Assembly (NCBI GenBank): GCA_900553025.1
Contig: USBT01000029.1
Coordinates: 1-15,022, forward strand
DNA length: 15,022 bases
Source: an uncultured Eubacteriales bacterium
Lineage (GTDB): Bacteria; Bacillota; Clostridia; Peptostreptococcales; Anaerovoracaceae
Reading direction: 5' to 3'
The notes under the pieces were generated by a model. That model saw only the letters and a list, made by a program, of their open reading frames with translations, did not search any database and was not told the origin of the DNA. Of this stretch, positions 1 to 7,469 are shown one piece after another (position 1 is the stretch's first letter; every line of letters begins with the position of its first letter). The translations under genes were made by a program, and so were the position numbers.

Positions 1-419
1 AGTCCGGTATGTGTCTTTTTATTGTATTTCTCATATCCCATCGCTTTTGCAAATTCGAGCGTGTATTTCAATATCTCCCTGAAGTCCCTTGAAACAAGCT
101 GACACTCATCGACAGTTACAATCGACATAAAGTGCCCCTTCTTGTGCATCCCCAAAGTCAACTCGCCGCCCTTCACAAGGTCGCCGAATGAGAACTCCAT
201 TTTGTTTCTATACTCATAGATTCCAGATTTCGCTGGCTGAATTTCGTCCCACTTTCCCGGCTCAGGTGCTCCCTTTTCAACAAAATATCCGCGTGCCGTA
301 CTCTCCTTCTCAGCAAGCTGTTTTGTATATTCAACACCCTGATATTTACAGCCTCCACAAAACTCACTATGCGGACAAATCGGCTTCGAATCTATGTTAA
401 ATGATTTGTTTGATGTCAT
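1..419 (-). CDS. RlmD/TrmA-family RNA uracil-C5 methyltransferase, N-terminal part (runs off left edge)
   Basis: This leftward reading frame is open from an ATG at 419 to the window edge, giving 139 residues. The family transfers a methyl group from SAM to C5 of a uracil in 23S rRNA or tRNA and carries a 4Fe-4S cluster. The translation shows the cluster signature C15-x5-C21-G-G-C24 and a probable fourth ligand C106 in a VDECQL segment. It also shows the family block YRNKMEFSFG at residues 70-79. The SAM-binding motifs and catalytic Cys lie beyond the edge. The cluster begins only 15 residues in, so there is no room for the N-terminal TRAM domain of E. coli RlmD. An in-frame ATG at 431 is possible, but it lacks a Shine-Dalgarno, whereas a GGGG precedes the ATG at 419. 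The gene follows tgt by 45 bases and is probably co-transcribed. The exact target (RlmD, RlmCD or TrmA type) cannot be decided from this fragment. Confidence 0.85.
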   Translation of the reverse strand, partial: MTSNKSFNIDSKPICPHSEFCGGCKYQGVEYTKQLAEKESTARGYFVEKGAPEPGKWDEIQPAKSGIYEYRNKMEFSFGDLVKGGELTLGMHKKGHFMSIVTVDECQLVSRDFREILKYTLEFAKAMGYEKYNKKTHTG

Positions 420-464
420 ATAATTCCCCATATTTAGAAGTTATTTTAAGTATTAGAAACTCTC

Positions 465-1604
465 TTAAAGCTTATTTCCAGATTCATTCCCATAATAAGA
501 CTCATAAAAGTCTTTTTTGAATTCGGTGAATCTGTCTTCTTCTATTGATTTCCTAATGCCCCTCATCATATTCACAAGGAATGCAAGATTGTGATTTGAA
601 AGCAGCATCGAACCGAATATTTCGTTAGACTTTACTAGATGCCTGATGTAGGCTCTTGAGTAATTTCTGCAAGTGTAGCAGTCGCACTTAAGATCAAGAG
701 GTGAAAAGTCCTTTTCAAATCTTTTGTTCTTCAAATTCAGCGGACCCTCACTTGTCATAGCCTGACCATTTCTGGCTACCCTCGTTGGAAGAACGCAGTC
801 GAACATGTCAACTCCTCGCTCGACACCCTCAAATATATAATCCGGCGTTCCAACACCCATGACATATCTAGGCTTATCAGCTGGGAGGAAATCAACGCAA
901 TAATCGAGAACCTCTAGCATGAGTTCCTTTGGCTCCCCGACAGAAAGTCCACCGATTGAATATCCCGGAAGATCTAGTTCAACAATCTCCTCTGCTGAAC
1001 GCTTTCTCAAATCGTAATGCATACCACCCTGCATGATGCCAAAAAGAGCCTGTTTCTCCGCATTATGATGTGCTTTCTTGCAGCGTTTTAGCCAAGCAAT
1101 GGTAGTGTTTAGAGATTGCTCAACATAAGATTTTTCAGCAGGATAAGGCGGACATTCATCGAATGCCATCATAATATCTGAACCGAGTGCAGTCTGAATC
1201 TCAATAACTTTTTCAGGCGTTAGTTCATGCCTTGAGCCATCTATATGGCTTTGGAAGATAACACCCTCATCTGTGATTTTTCGAAGCCCCTTAAGCGAAA
1301 AAACCTGGAATCCGCCGCTATCAGTCAATATAGGCTTATGCCAATTCATAAATTTGTGCAGTCCACCAGCCTCTTTGATTAACTCATGCCCTGGCCTAAG
1401 GTATAGATGATATGTGTTCGACAAAATAATCTCGGCTCCCAGGTCCTCAACCTGCTCAGGTCTCATCGCCTTCACCGTCGCCGCAGTACCTACCGGCATG
1501 AAAACTGGTGTCTGTATATCCCCATGCGGAGTTGAAATCACCCCGCGCCTTGCAGCTGTTTTGTTGTCCTTCTTTATTAAACTGTACTTGATACTATGTT
1601 TCAT
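465..1604 (-). CDS. tgt: tRNA-guanine transglycosylase (queuine/preQ1 tRNA-ribosyltransferase)
   Basis: This enzyme exchanges guanine-34 in the anticodon of Asp, Asn, His and Tyr tRNAs for a queuosine precursor. The product is 379 residues, normal for bacterial Tgt. The catalytic aspartates are visible: D95 in DSGGFQ and D269 in MFDCVLPTR. Other family blocks are GIMQGG (189-194) and GGLSVGE (218-224). The zinc site is C307, C309, C312 and H338. V222 in GGLSVGE matches the valine that favours preQ1 in characterised bacterial enzymes; eukaryotic enzymes have glycine there. That fits the upstream queA, which acts only on preQ1-tRNA. A GGAG lies about 11 bases before the ATG, a rather long spacing. 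It sits 32 bases after queA and is likely in the same transcript. Confidence 0.97.
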   Translation of the reverse strand: MKHSIKYSLIKKDNKTAARRGVISTPHGDIQTPVFMPVGTAATVKAMRPEQVEDLGAEIILSNTYHLYLRPGHELIKEAGGLHKFMNWHKPILTDSGGFQVFSLKGLRKITDEGVIFQSHIDGSRHELTPEKVIEIQTALGSDIMMAFDECPPYPAEKSYVEQSLNTTIAWLKRCKKAHHNAEKQALFGIMQGGMHYDLRKRSAEEIVELDLPGYSIGGLSVGEPKELMLEVLDYCVDFLPADKPRYVMGVGTPDYIFEGVERGVDMFDCVLPTRVARNGQAMTSEGPLNLKNKRFEKDFSPLDLKCDCYTCRNYSRAYIRHLVKSNEIFGSMLLSNHNLAFLVNMMRGIRKSIEEDRFTEFKKDFYESYYGNESGNKL

Positions 1605-1636
1605 ATAATTTAATTCTCCAAAATTTTATTATTATC

Positions 1637-2692
1637 TCACTCTATCAGCATCGCGTCCCCATAGCTGAAAAACCTGTATTTTTCCTTCACAGCAACCTCG
1701 TACGCCTCCAGAATTTTTTCTCTATTGTAAAGTGCCGAAATCAGCATTATGAGTGTGGACTTTGGCAGATGGAAATTCGTCACCAACGCATTGACTATTT
1801 TGAACTCGTAGCCAGGATAAATGAAAATTCCCGTAGACCCACCGCCTGATTTTACTAGGAATTTGCCACTTTTCTCATCCTTAAAGGCCGCACTTTCAAG
1901 AGTTCTTGTGGATGTCGTACCCACTGAAATTATGCGATTCCCCGACAAAATACTTGCGTTGATTGAATCCGCGGTTTCCTCACTTATCGAATACTCCTCA
2001 AAGTGCATCTTGTGGTCCTCGATATTTTCAACTTTCACAGGTCTGAATGTCCCTATGCCGACATGGAGTGTTACAAATTCAAGTTTTACTCCCTTGGACT
2101 TAGCTTTTTCCAGCAGTTCTTCAGTGAAGTGAAGCCCTGCCGTTGGAGAGGCAACTGAACCGGGCTTATCCGCATAGACAGTTTGGTACATCTCCTTGTC
2201 TTCTTCCTCGGATTCCCTGTCGATGTATGGCGGCAGAGGCATTTTGCCGAGTTCTTCGAGCCTTTCCATGAAAATTCCATCGTAGTAGAATTTAACAATC
2301 CTAGTTCCGCCGTCACCATAGCTTATTATCTCTGCTTCTATTTGGTTGCTTCCTTCGCCGAATGCGACCCTATCCCCTGGCTTTAATCTTCTGCCAGGTC
2401 TAACCATCGTTTCCCATTTATCCGAATCGCCTAGTCTTTTTATGAGGAGAAATTCCACCTTAACGCCTGTGCCAAGTTTCTCTCCAAAGAGCCTCGCCGG
2501 TATAACCTTTGAGGAATTGAAAACCATGCAGTCGCCTTCCCTTAAGTGATCAATAATATCGTAAAACATTTCATGAGAAAGAGAGCCATCCTCACGGTTT
2601 AAAACCATAAGGCGGCACTTATCTCTCTCTTTGCTCGGATACTGTGCAATCAGCTCCTCTGGCAAATTATAATCAAATTCATCTATTCGCAT
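1637..2692 (-). CDS. queA: S-adenosylmethionine:tRNA ribosyltransferase-isomerase
   Basis: QueA transfers and isomerises the ribose of SAM onto preQ1 in tRNA, forming epoxyqueuosine; it works directly after Tgt. The 351-residue product has the family's usual length and all its signature blocks: SVASPTAGLHFT (179-190), TLHVGIGTFRPV (208-219), NFHLPKSTLIMLISA (306-320) and a C-terminal YRFFSYGDAMLI (339-350). The start is well placed, with AAGAGG a few bases upstream of the ATG at 2692. It is separated from ruvB by 129 bases, the largest gap in the block, which contains a candidate internal promoter. Adjacent tgt and queA imply a de novo or preQ1-salvage queuosine route; the final epoxyqueuosine reductase (QueG or QueH) is not in the window. 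Confidence 0.97.
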   Translation of the reverse strand: MRIDEFDYNLPEELIAQYPSKERDKCRLMVLNREDGSLSHEMFYDIIDHLREGDCMVFNSSKVIPARLFGEKLGTGVKVEFLLIKRLGDSDKWETMVRPGRRLKPGDRVAFGEGSNQIEAEIISYGDGGTRIVKFYYDGIFMERLEELGKMPLPPYIDRESEEEDKEMYQTVYADKPGSVASPTAGLHFTEELLEKAKSKGVKLEFVTLHVGIGTFRPVKVENIEDHKMHFEEYSISEETADSINASILSGNRIISVGTTSTRTLESAAFKDEKSGKFLVKSGGGSTGIFIYPGYEFKIVNALVTNFHLPKSTLIMLISALYNREKILEAYEVAVKEKYRFFSYGDAMLIE

Positions 2693-2773
2693 TCACAATC
2701 CTCTTTATATTTTAAAATTTTCACATAAGCCTGTATTCTAATCAAAATGCACTATCATTATGTTGGCTAATTT

Positions 2774-2802
2774 ATTTTATCTCACTTACTCTATTGCCAC
2801 AA
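2774..2802 (-). promoter_or_regulatory. Candidate internal promoter for queA-tgt
   Basis: Reading leftward, TTGTGG (2802-2797), a 17-base spacer and TAAAAT (2779-2774) lie about 80 bases before the queA start. The -10 matches the vegetative consensus in five of six positions; the -35 matches only in TTG. The gap between ruvB and queA is much longer than the other gaps in this block, which supports an internal start, but the -35 is weak. Inference only. Confidence 0.3.
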
Positions 2803-2833
2803 TGTAACAAAAGATGTCTTTATTTTGTTACAT
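2802..2833. repeat. Perfect 11-bp inverted repeat spanning the ruvB stop codon
   Basis: The arms ATGTAACAAAA (2802-2812) and TTTTGTTACAT (2823-2833) are exact reverse complements around a 10-base loop. In the leftward mRNA the hairpin covers the last ruvB codons and the stop. No run of U follows it, so it is not a standard intrinsic terminator. It abuts the -35 of the candidate queA promoter and could be an operator or an mRNA-processing or stabilising hairpin. The repeat is certain; its role is unknown. Confidence 0.55.
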
Positions 2834-3890
2834 CATCCATACTTAGCTGCTCAGAAAGCTCCACATTCTGATTATCAACATTCTGATTCTCATCAGGAAT
2901 CCAGTCAAGCCCCAAATGCTCATAGCCTGCCTGCGATACCATCCTGCCCTTAGGAGTTCGATACAAAAATCCCTTCTGTATCAAATACGGCTCGTAAGCA
3001 TCCTCAATAGTAACCTTTTCCTCGCCTATTGAAGCTGCAATCGTATCGATTCCCACAGGTCCACCGCCGAATCTCTCTATGATTGTGAGCAAAATATCCC
3101 TATCAAGAGCTTCAAGACCCTCCTCGTCAACACCTAGAGCCTCAAGACCGCGGCTTGCACTTTCAAGAGTAACCTTGCCGTCCCCCAACACCTGAGCGAA
3201 GTCTCTTATTCTTTTTAAAATCCTGTTCGCAACACGCGGCGTACCTCTCGAACACCTTGCCATCTTAAGCAACGCGTCTGGTTCAACCTCAGTATTCATA
3301 ATACTCGCAGAACGTCTAATAATCTCAGCTAGCTCGTCTTCCTCATAGATTTCAAACTTACTTATTACACCAAACCTATCTCGTAGTGGAGCCGAAAGAC
3401 TACCAGCCCTTGTCGTCGCCCCTATGAGTGTAAACCTTGCAATGTCAAGACGTATTGACCTTGCCGACGGTCCCTTTCCAATTATTATGTCAAGCGCATA
3501 ATCCTCCATCGCGGAATATAGGACTTCCTCTACAGAACGGTTCAGCCTATGAATTTCATCGATGAACAAAACATCGTTATCGTTCAAATTTGTGAGTATC
3601 GCTGCCAGATCCCCAGCTCTTTCGATTGCAGGACCCGACGTAATTTTAATCTCTACACCAAGCTCATTTGCAATAATCCCTGCGAGTGTTGTCTTTCCAA
3701 GACCGGGAGGACCGTAAAACAATACGTGGTCAAGCTGCTCTCCCCTCATCTTTGCAGCCTCAATGAAAACCTTCAAATTTTCCTTTACCTTACGCTGCCC
3801 GATGAAGTCTTCAAGCTTCTGCGGTCTCAGGCCGAGGTCCTGTTTATCTTCAATGCCTATGGCATGTGTCTGCGTTATTCTCTCATCCAT
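2820..3890 (-). CDS. ruvB: Holliday junction branch migration ATPase RuvB
   Basis: RuvB is the hexameric AAA+ motor that, with RuvA, drives branch migration of Holliday junctions in recombinational repair. Positions below count from the ATG at 3890 (356 residues): Walker A GPPGLGKTT at 60-68, Walker B FIDE at 109-112 followed by IH, sensor 1 GATTRAG at 157-163, the arginine-finger region LRDRF near 169-173, and sensor 2 GTPRVANR at 216-223. The C-terminal winged helix includes GGGPVGIDTIAASIGE and ends with a short acidic tail carrying a duplicated QNV. An in-frame TTG lies one codon upstream, but the AGGAG at 3901-3897 is 6 bases from the ATG and only 3 from the TTG, so the ATG is chosen. 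It follows ruvA by 13 bases. Confidence 0.97.
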   Translation of the reverse strand: MDERITQTHAIGIEDKQDLGLRPQKLEDFIGQRKVKENLKVFIEAAKMRGEQLDHVLFYGPPGLGKTTLAGIIANELGVEIKITSGPAIERAGDLAAILTNLNDNDVLFIDEIHRLNRSVEEVLYSAMEDYALDIIIGKGPSARSIRLDIARFTLIGATTRAGSLSAPLRDRFGVISKFEIYEEDELAEIIRRSASIMNTEVEPDALLKMARCSRGTPRVANRILKRIRDFAQVLGDGKVTLESASRGLEALGVDEEGLEALDRDILLTIIERFGGGPVGIDTIAASIGEEKVTIEDAYEPYLIQKGFLYRTPKGRMVSQAGYEHLGLDWIPDENQNVDNQNVELSEQLSMDDVTK

Positions 3891-3896
3891 CAAAAA

Positions 3897-3901
3897 CTCC
3901 T
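3897..3901 (-). promoter_or_regulatory. Ribosome binding site of ruvB (decides ATG over TTG)
   Basis: AGGAG on the minus strand lies 6 bases before the ATG at 3890. The preceding in-frame TTG at 3893 would leave only 3 bases, too close for normal initiation. Confidence 0.75.
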
Positions 3902-3903
3902 AT

Positions 3904-4512
3904 CTAAATAAGCTGCCCCAATGCCTTGCGTATATATTCCTCGGTAGTTTTAGCCTTACCTTTAACCTTTTCAAGAGCTCCCATAGCCTCAGCCCTGTTA
4001 TATCCAAGCGCCATCATAGCCTCAATGGCCTGCTCAAACTCACTTCCTGCCGTAACATCAACGCCTGTAACATCCGCAAGGTCTGCTCCATCTGAAACGT
4101 TGAAACTCTTTTTAATCTTATCCTTAAGCTCTAAAATCAGCCTCTCCGATGTCTTCTTTCCAATTCCTGGAGAAGTCGCTATTGTCTTTGCATCTGCACT
4201 CGCTATAGCCGTCAAAAGCTGTCCTGTATTCAACGTCGACATGATCGACATAGCTGCCTTTGGGCCAACTCCGTTTACCGTAATAAGCATCCTGAAAACA
4301 TCTAGACTCTCAAGCTCGCTGAATCCATATAAGGTCATTCCATCTTCTTTAACAACCATTTCCGTATATAGCTTGATATCTTCGCCCTCAAGTATTTTGT
4401 ACACGGATGAATTTGAAGGCACAAAAACCTCAAATCCGATTCCGCTTTCAGTTTCTACAATAACACTCCCAAATGTGTATGGGTGAAACTTCCCCTTCAA
4501 GAATTTTATCAT
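3904..4512 (-). CDS. ruvA: Holliday junction DNA-binding protein RuvA
   Basis: RuvA tetramers hold the four-way junction and load RuvB. The product is 202 residues, the standard length. It opens with the typical MIKFLKGK of the N-terminal OB-fold domain. Two helix-hairpin-helix motifs follow, GVGPKAA (81-87) and GIGKKTSERL (116-125). An acidic linker (about 140-156) then leads to the small domain III, which contacts RuvB (157-202). The reading frame stays open 21 codons further upstream into ruvC, but that extension does not look like RuvA. The ATG at 4512 has AAGGGG 8 bases before it and lies two bases after the ruvC stop, so translation is probably coupled. Confidence 0.96.
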   Translation of the reverse strand: MIKFLKGKFHPYTFGSVIVETESGIGFEVFVPSNSSVYKILEGEDIKLYTEMVVKEDGMTLYGFSELESLDVFRMLITVNGVGPKAAMSIMSTLNTGQLLTAIASADAKTIATSPGIGKKTSERLILELKDKIKKSFNVSDGADLADVTGVDVTAGSEFEQAIEAMMALGYNRAEAMGALEKVKGKAKTTEEYIRKALGQLI

Positions 4513-4514
4513 AT

Positions 4515-5021
4515 TCAAATCCCCTTCTTTTCGCGCAACAAAATATTTCTGCTCCCAAGGCTGTGTCCATGGCAAATCGCTGCTGCAATAGCATCGGCGG
4601 TGTCATCGGGCTTGGGGGTTTCTCTCAAATTCAATATTCTTTTTACCATTTCCTGTATCTGCTTCTTGTCTGCTCTCCCATAGCCTACGAGAGCCTGCTT
4701 GATTTGAAGTGGTGTATATTCATTAATAATCAGTCCGCCTTTTACGCACGCTAGTATCGCAACACCTCTCGCCTGTCCGACGAGCAATGCTGTTTTTGCA
4801 TTATTATTAAAAAACAGTTCTTCAATCGATGCTTCTTCAGGTTTATATTCATGAATAATCGATTCTAGGGAATTATATATGAATTCAAGCCTGTCTTCCA
4901 TCGCCATCTTAGATTCTGTAGTAATTGAACCAAAATCTACTGGAATAAATTTATTTCCAATTTTATCTATGATAGACCATCCCAAAATACCATACCCTGG
5001 ATCTATGCCGAGTATCCTCAT
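4515..5021 (-). CDS. ruvC: Crossover junction endodeoxyribonuclease RuvC
   Basis: RuvC resolves Holliday junctions by paired nicks, using a Mg-dependent RNase H-like fold. The product is 168 residues. The four acidic active-site residues are visible: D7 in GIDPG, E67 in SIEEL, and D140 and D143 in the PDDTADA segment. It is first in the leftward block and is followed almost without gap by ruvA and ruvB, so all three resolvasome subunits are co-expressed. A purine-rich AAAGGATGG precedes the ATG at about 8 bases. Its promoter is the strong extended -10 element at 5099-5127, with an embedded LexA-like operator. Confidence 0.97.
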   Translation of the reverse strand: MRILGIDPGYGILGWSIIDKIGNKFIPVDFGSITTESKMAMEDRLEFIYNSLESIIHEYKPEEASIEELFFNNNAKTALLVGQARGVAILACVKGGLIINEYTPLQIKQALVGYGRADKKQIQEMVKRILNLRETPKPDDTADAIAAAICHGHSLGSRNILLREKKGI

Positions 5022-5098
5022 ATACTATACCATCCTTTAAAAATCCCCTCATTACAGTTGTAAAAGTTAAAAAATATAGCTATATATTTGTCTAAAAT

Positions 5099-5127
5099 AT
5101 TATAGCATATGAACACGTGTTTGTCTA
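5099..5127 (-). promoter_or_regulatory. Promoter of the ruvCAB-queA-tgt block
   Basis: Reading leftward: TAGACA (5127-5122, five of six to the -35 consensus), a 17-base spacer ending in TGC, then TATAAT (5104-5099, perfect). The TGC before TATAAT makes an extended -10. It lies about 78 bases before the ruvC start codon. The match is one of the best in the window; transcription itself is inferred. Confidence 0.8.
5111..5122. promoter_or_regulatory. Candidate LexA (DinR) SOS box in the ruvC promoter
   Basis: GAACACGTGTTT matches the Gram-positive LexA/DinR core GAAC-RNRY-GTTY at every position; only the outermost flanking bases of the longer consensus differ. The central AACACGTGTT is a perfect palindrome. 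It sits in the spacer between -35 and -10, where a bound repressor would block RNA polymerase. ruvAB is a LexA target in both B. subtilis and E. coli, so the context fits. No binding evidence is available here. Confidence 0.6.
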
Positions 5128-5225
5128 TTTTGTGCAAAATATATGCTTCCCCATATCGACACAATGCATCTTCATTATTTATTAAAAAAAATTCATAAAA
5201 TTTCAATTATTTTTAAATAAAGATA

Positions 5226-5254
5226 TATACATTTTAGTTATATCGTGGTATACT
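5226..5254 (+). promoter_or_regulatory. Promoter of argR-recN
   Basis: TATACA (5226-5231, four of six to the -35 consensus), a 17-base spacer ending in TGG, then TATACT (5249-5254). The TGG makes an extended -10, which compensates for the modest -35. The predicted start of transcription falls about 35 bases before argR, at the beginning of the dyad at 5254-5285. Confidence 0.65.
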
Positions 5255-5285
5255 ATTTACGAATTATTATAATTATTCTTAAATA
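5254..5285. promoter_or_regulatory. Imperfect 32-bp dyad upstream of argR, possible ArgR operator
   Basis: Fourteen of sixteen base pairs are complementary around a centre between 5269 and 5270; the core runs from GAATT to TATTC (5261-5278). It begins at the last base of the -10 and ends just before the AAGGAG of argR. ArgR boxes are AT-rich palindromes built from TGAAT/ATTCA half-sites and often occur in argR's own promoter. Here the GAAT and ATTC elements are spaced wider than in the classical 18-bp box. High AT content raises the chance of coincidence, so the operator role is tentative. Confidence 0.4.
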
Positions 5286-5299
5286 TAAGGAGATTAATT

Positions 5300-5767
5300 A
5301 TGCGTTACTCAAGACAGAATAAAATTTTAGAAATTATCAACACATATGATGTTGACACCCAGGAAATGCTTGTTGAACTTCTTGAAAAGTCTGGATTTCC
5401 TGTAACTCAGGCCACAGTATCAAGAGATATCAAGGATTTGCAGCTCATCAAAGTAGCAACTTCAAACGGACATTATAAATATTCCGCCAATGTTACAGAT
5501 GATGTGCCTATTTCAGATAGATTTAAGAAAATCTTCCGTGAGAGTATCAAGTCTTCTATTTCTGTAAACAATTTAATAGTTGTAAAAACTCTTTCAGGCT
5601 GCGGTCACGCTGCGGGTGAGGCGGTTGATTCCATTGGTCTCCCACATCTTGTAGGAAGCGTTGCCGGTGACAATACTTTGTTGTTAATTGTAGATGATGA
5701 AAAAAACACTAAGGAAATACTAGAGATACTTGATGACCTTATTGCAAAAAGACATCTGACATTATGA
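5300..5767 (+). CDS. argR: Arginine repressor ArgR/AhrC
   Basis: ArgR is a hexameric, arginine-responsive DNA-binding regulator that represses arginine synthesis and often activates its catabolism. The 155-residue product has the family layout. The N-terminal winged helix-turn-helix includes TQATVSRDIKDLQLIKV, the recognition region. The C-terminal oligomerisation and arginine-binding domain carries GHAAGEAVD and GSVAGDNTLLLIV, matching the GTxAGDDT-type ligand motif. AAGGAG lies 7 bases before the ATG. The TGA stop overlaps the recN start (ATGA), the argR(ahrC)-recN arrangement common in Firmicutes. Promoter and possible autoregulatory dyad lie immediately upstream. No arginine biosynthesis genes are in the window. 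Confidence 0.96.
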   Translation: MRYSRQNKILEIINTYDVDTQEMLVELLEKSGFPVTQATVSRDIKDLQLIKVATSNGHYKYSANVTDDVPISDRFKKIFRESIKSSISVNNLIVVKTLSGCGHAAGEAVDSIGLPHLVGSVAGDNTLLLIVDDEKNTKEILEILDDLIAKRHLTL

Positions 5768-7380
5768 TTAAATCTATCAGGATTAAGAATTTTGCAATAA
5801 TTAAAGATACAGAATTTAGGTTTCATTCTGGTCTAAATATCATAACAGGCGAAACAGGTGCTGGTAAATCAATTGTTGCAACTGCGATTAGTCTTGCTCT
5901 TGGCAGTAGAGCTGATTCAACATTCATAAGACACGGTGCTTCCAAGGCAACGATTGAAATGATTGCTGAACTTGGAGATAAAGAATATACGGTTGTTAGA
6001 GAAATTTCCTCAAATGGAAAAAACCGTTGTATAATTAATGGAGATGGCGTGCCTCTGGGACGCCTTATTTCTATTTCCGAAAAAAACGCACAGATTCACG
6101 GTCAATTTGACAATAATCTCCTTCTCAATCCTGAAACGCATATCGATCTTCTAGATACCTTCGGCGGACAAAATATTTTGTCGTACTACCTACAATATAT
6201 CAATTCTTTCAATGAATTTTCTGAGATAAAGAACAGATATAACAAGCTTGTAACATCAATCAAGGAGGACTCTTCCAAGGCAGATTATTATAGGTATTCA
6301 ATTGAGGAAATTGACAGGGCTAATCTTGTGGATGGTGAAGATTCCGAGCTTGAAGATAGGATGAAGTTCCTTCAAAATGCTGAAACGATTTCTCGTGCCT
6401 TATCCGATTCTTATGATGCTTTAACGTCAGGTGATTTTTCTGCTGAGAATCTTATTGGCTCCGCCCTATCAAATATTAAATCGGTTTCTGAATATACAAA
6501 AGATATAGATTCTCTTTCGGACAATTTGGAATCCCTATCAATACAGCTTTCGGATATCATATCAAAAATGCACACCCTTCTCGATTCATCTGATTTTTCA
6601 GAAAGGGAATTAGATGCGATAATGGAAAGGTTGTCGCTTATCGATAGCTTAAAGAAGAAGTATGCTCCTACAATTAGGGGAATTTTAGCACATAGAGATG
6701 AGCTTTCAGAAAAACTGAATAATATGGAATCTTTTGATGAGCAAAAGGAAGAGCTAAAAGCCCTGCTTGAAGAATCACGGCTTAAGCTATATAGTGATGG
6801 CAAATCTCTTACAGAAGCAAGGAAAAAGATTGGAAAAGAGTTATCTAAAGCTGTGGTCTCCGAGCTCGCTCAACTCAATTTCAAGGATGCGGATATAGAT
6901 GTTACCATTACTCCTCTAAAAGCCCCAGGACCAAAGGGTATGGATGAAGTCGAACTCTTTATTACCACAAATAAGGGTGAGCCGCTTAAACCTCTTGCTA
7001 AGGTTGCATCTGGCGGTGAAGTATCCAGAATCATGCTGGCAATCAAAGCTATAACTGCAGATTCTGAAAATATTTCAACCCTTATCTTTGATGAAGTAGA
7101 CACAGGAATAAGTGGAATTACGGCGAGCATCGTTGGCAATAAGCTTCAGGATCTTGCTGCAAACCACCAGGTCATATCTATTACTCACCTGCCACAGATT
7201 GCTGCAAAGGGAGATCATAATTACAGAATATATAAGGAATCTGATGATTCGGAAACATTTGCATATGTAGAGGAAATTACGGGTGAAGATAAGCTTATGG
7301 AAATTGCTAGACTTCTCGGTGGCACCAAGATAACCAAGGCGACTATTGAAAATGCCCGAGAGCTTATAGATAGTAATTAG
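5764..7380 (+). CDS. recN: DNA repair ATPase RecN
   Basis: RecN is an SMC-like ATPase that gathers at double-strand breaks and supports RecA-dependent repair. The 538-residue product shows Walker A GETGAGKS (29-36), the ABC signature ASGGEVSR (415-422), Walker B LIFDEVDTGISG (440-451) and an H-loop SITHLPQ (472-478). The middle (about 150-360) is rich in charged heptad-like helices, the expected coiled-coil arms. Its start overlaps the argR stop by four bases, so it is translationally coupled and probably lacks its own promoter. Expression would follow the argR promoter; I see no LexA-like box next to it. It ends before the hairpin terminator at 7470. Confidence 0.96.
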   Translation: MIKSIRIKNFAIIKDTEFRFHSGLNIITGETGAGKSIVATAISLALGSRADSTFIRHGASKATIEMIAELGDKEYTVVREISSNGKNRCIINGDGVPLGRLISISEKNAQIHGQFDNNLLLNPETHIDLLDTFGGQNILSYYLQYINSFNEFSEIKNRYNKLVTSIKEDSSKADYYRYSIEEIDRANLVDGEDSELEDRMKFLQNAETISRALSDSYDALTSGDFSAENLIGSALSNIKSVSEYTKDIDSLSDNLESLSIQLSDIISKMHTLLDSSDFSERELDAIMERLSLIDSLKKKYAPTIRGILAHRDELSEKLNNMESFDEQKEELKALLEESRLKLYSDGKSLTEARKKIGKELSKAVVSELAQLNFKDADIDVTITPLKAPGPKGMDEVELFITTNKGEPLKPLAKVASGGEVSRIMLAIKAITADSENISTLIFDEVDTGISGITASIVGNKLQDLAANHQVISITHLPQIAAKGDHNYRIYKESDDSETFAYVEEITGEDKLMEIARLLGGTKITKATIENARELIDSN

Positions 7381-7469
7381 TATTATATAACAATTTAATC
7401 AACATCATAACCGAAATCGACTAACAAAATTTAAATATAGTAAAAATTCAAGCATTGTACTTAAGCAGC

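Noticed and set aside
2693..2819. preQ1 riboswitch before queA
   Set aside because: The spacer has no GC-rich stem plus A-rich tail of the class I aptamer and no terminator or sequestering hairpin over the queA ribosome binding site.
2866..2896. Duplicated QNV codons near the 3' end of ruvB as a repeat of interest
   Set aside because: Two short copies in a non-conserved acidic tail; within the ordinary variation of RuvB C-termini.
4513..4575. Longer N-terminus for ruvA
   Set aside because: The 21 extra codons overlap ruvC and are unlike RuvA; the ATG at 4512 gives MIKFLKGK, the normal RuvA start, with a good ribosome binding site.
5018..5206. 62-codon reading frame upstream of ruvC, overlapping its start
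   Set aside because: It runs through the ruvC promoter and LexA-like box, starts upstream of that promoter, is AT-rich with low-complexity composition and resembles no family.
7381..7469. Small gene or RNA between recN and the terminator
   Set aside because: No start with a ribosome binding site, no stable structure apart from the terminator, and no recognisable promoter.
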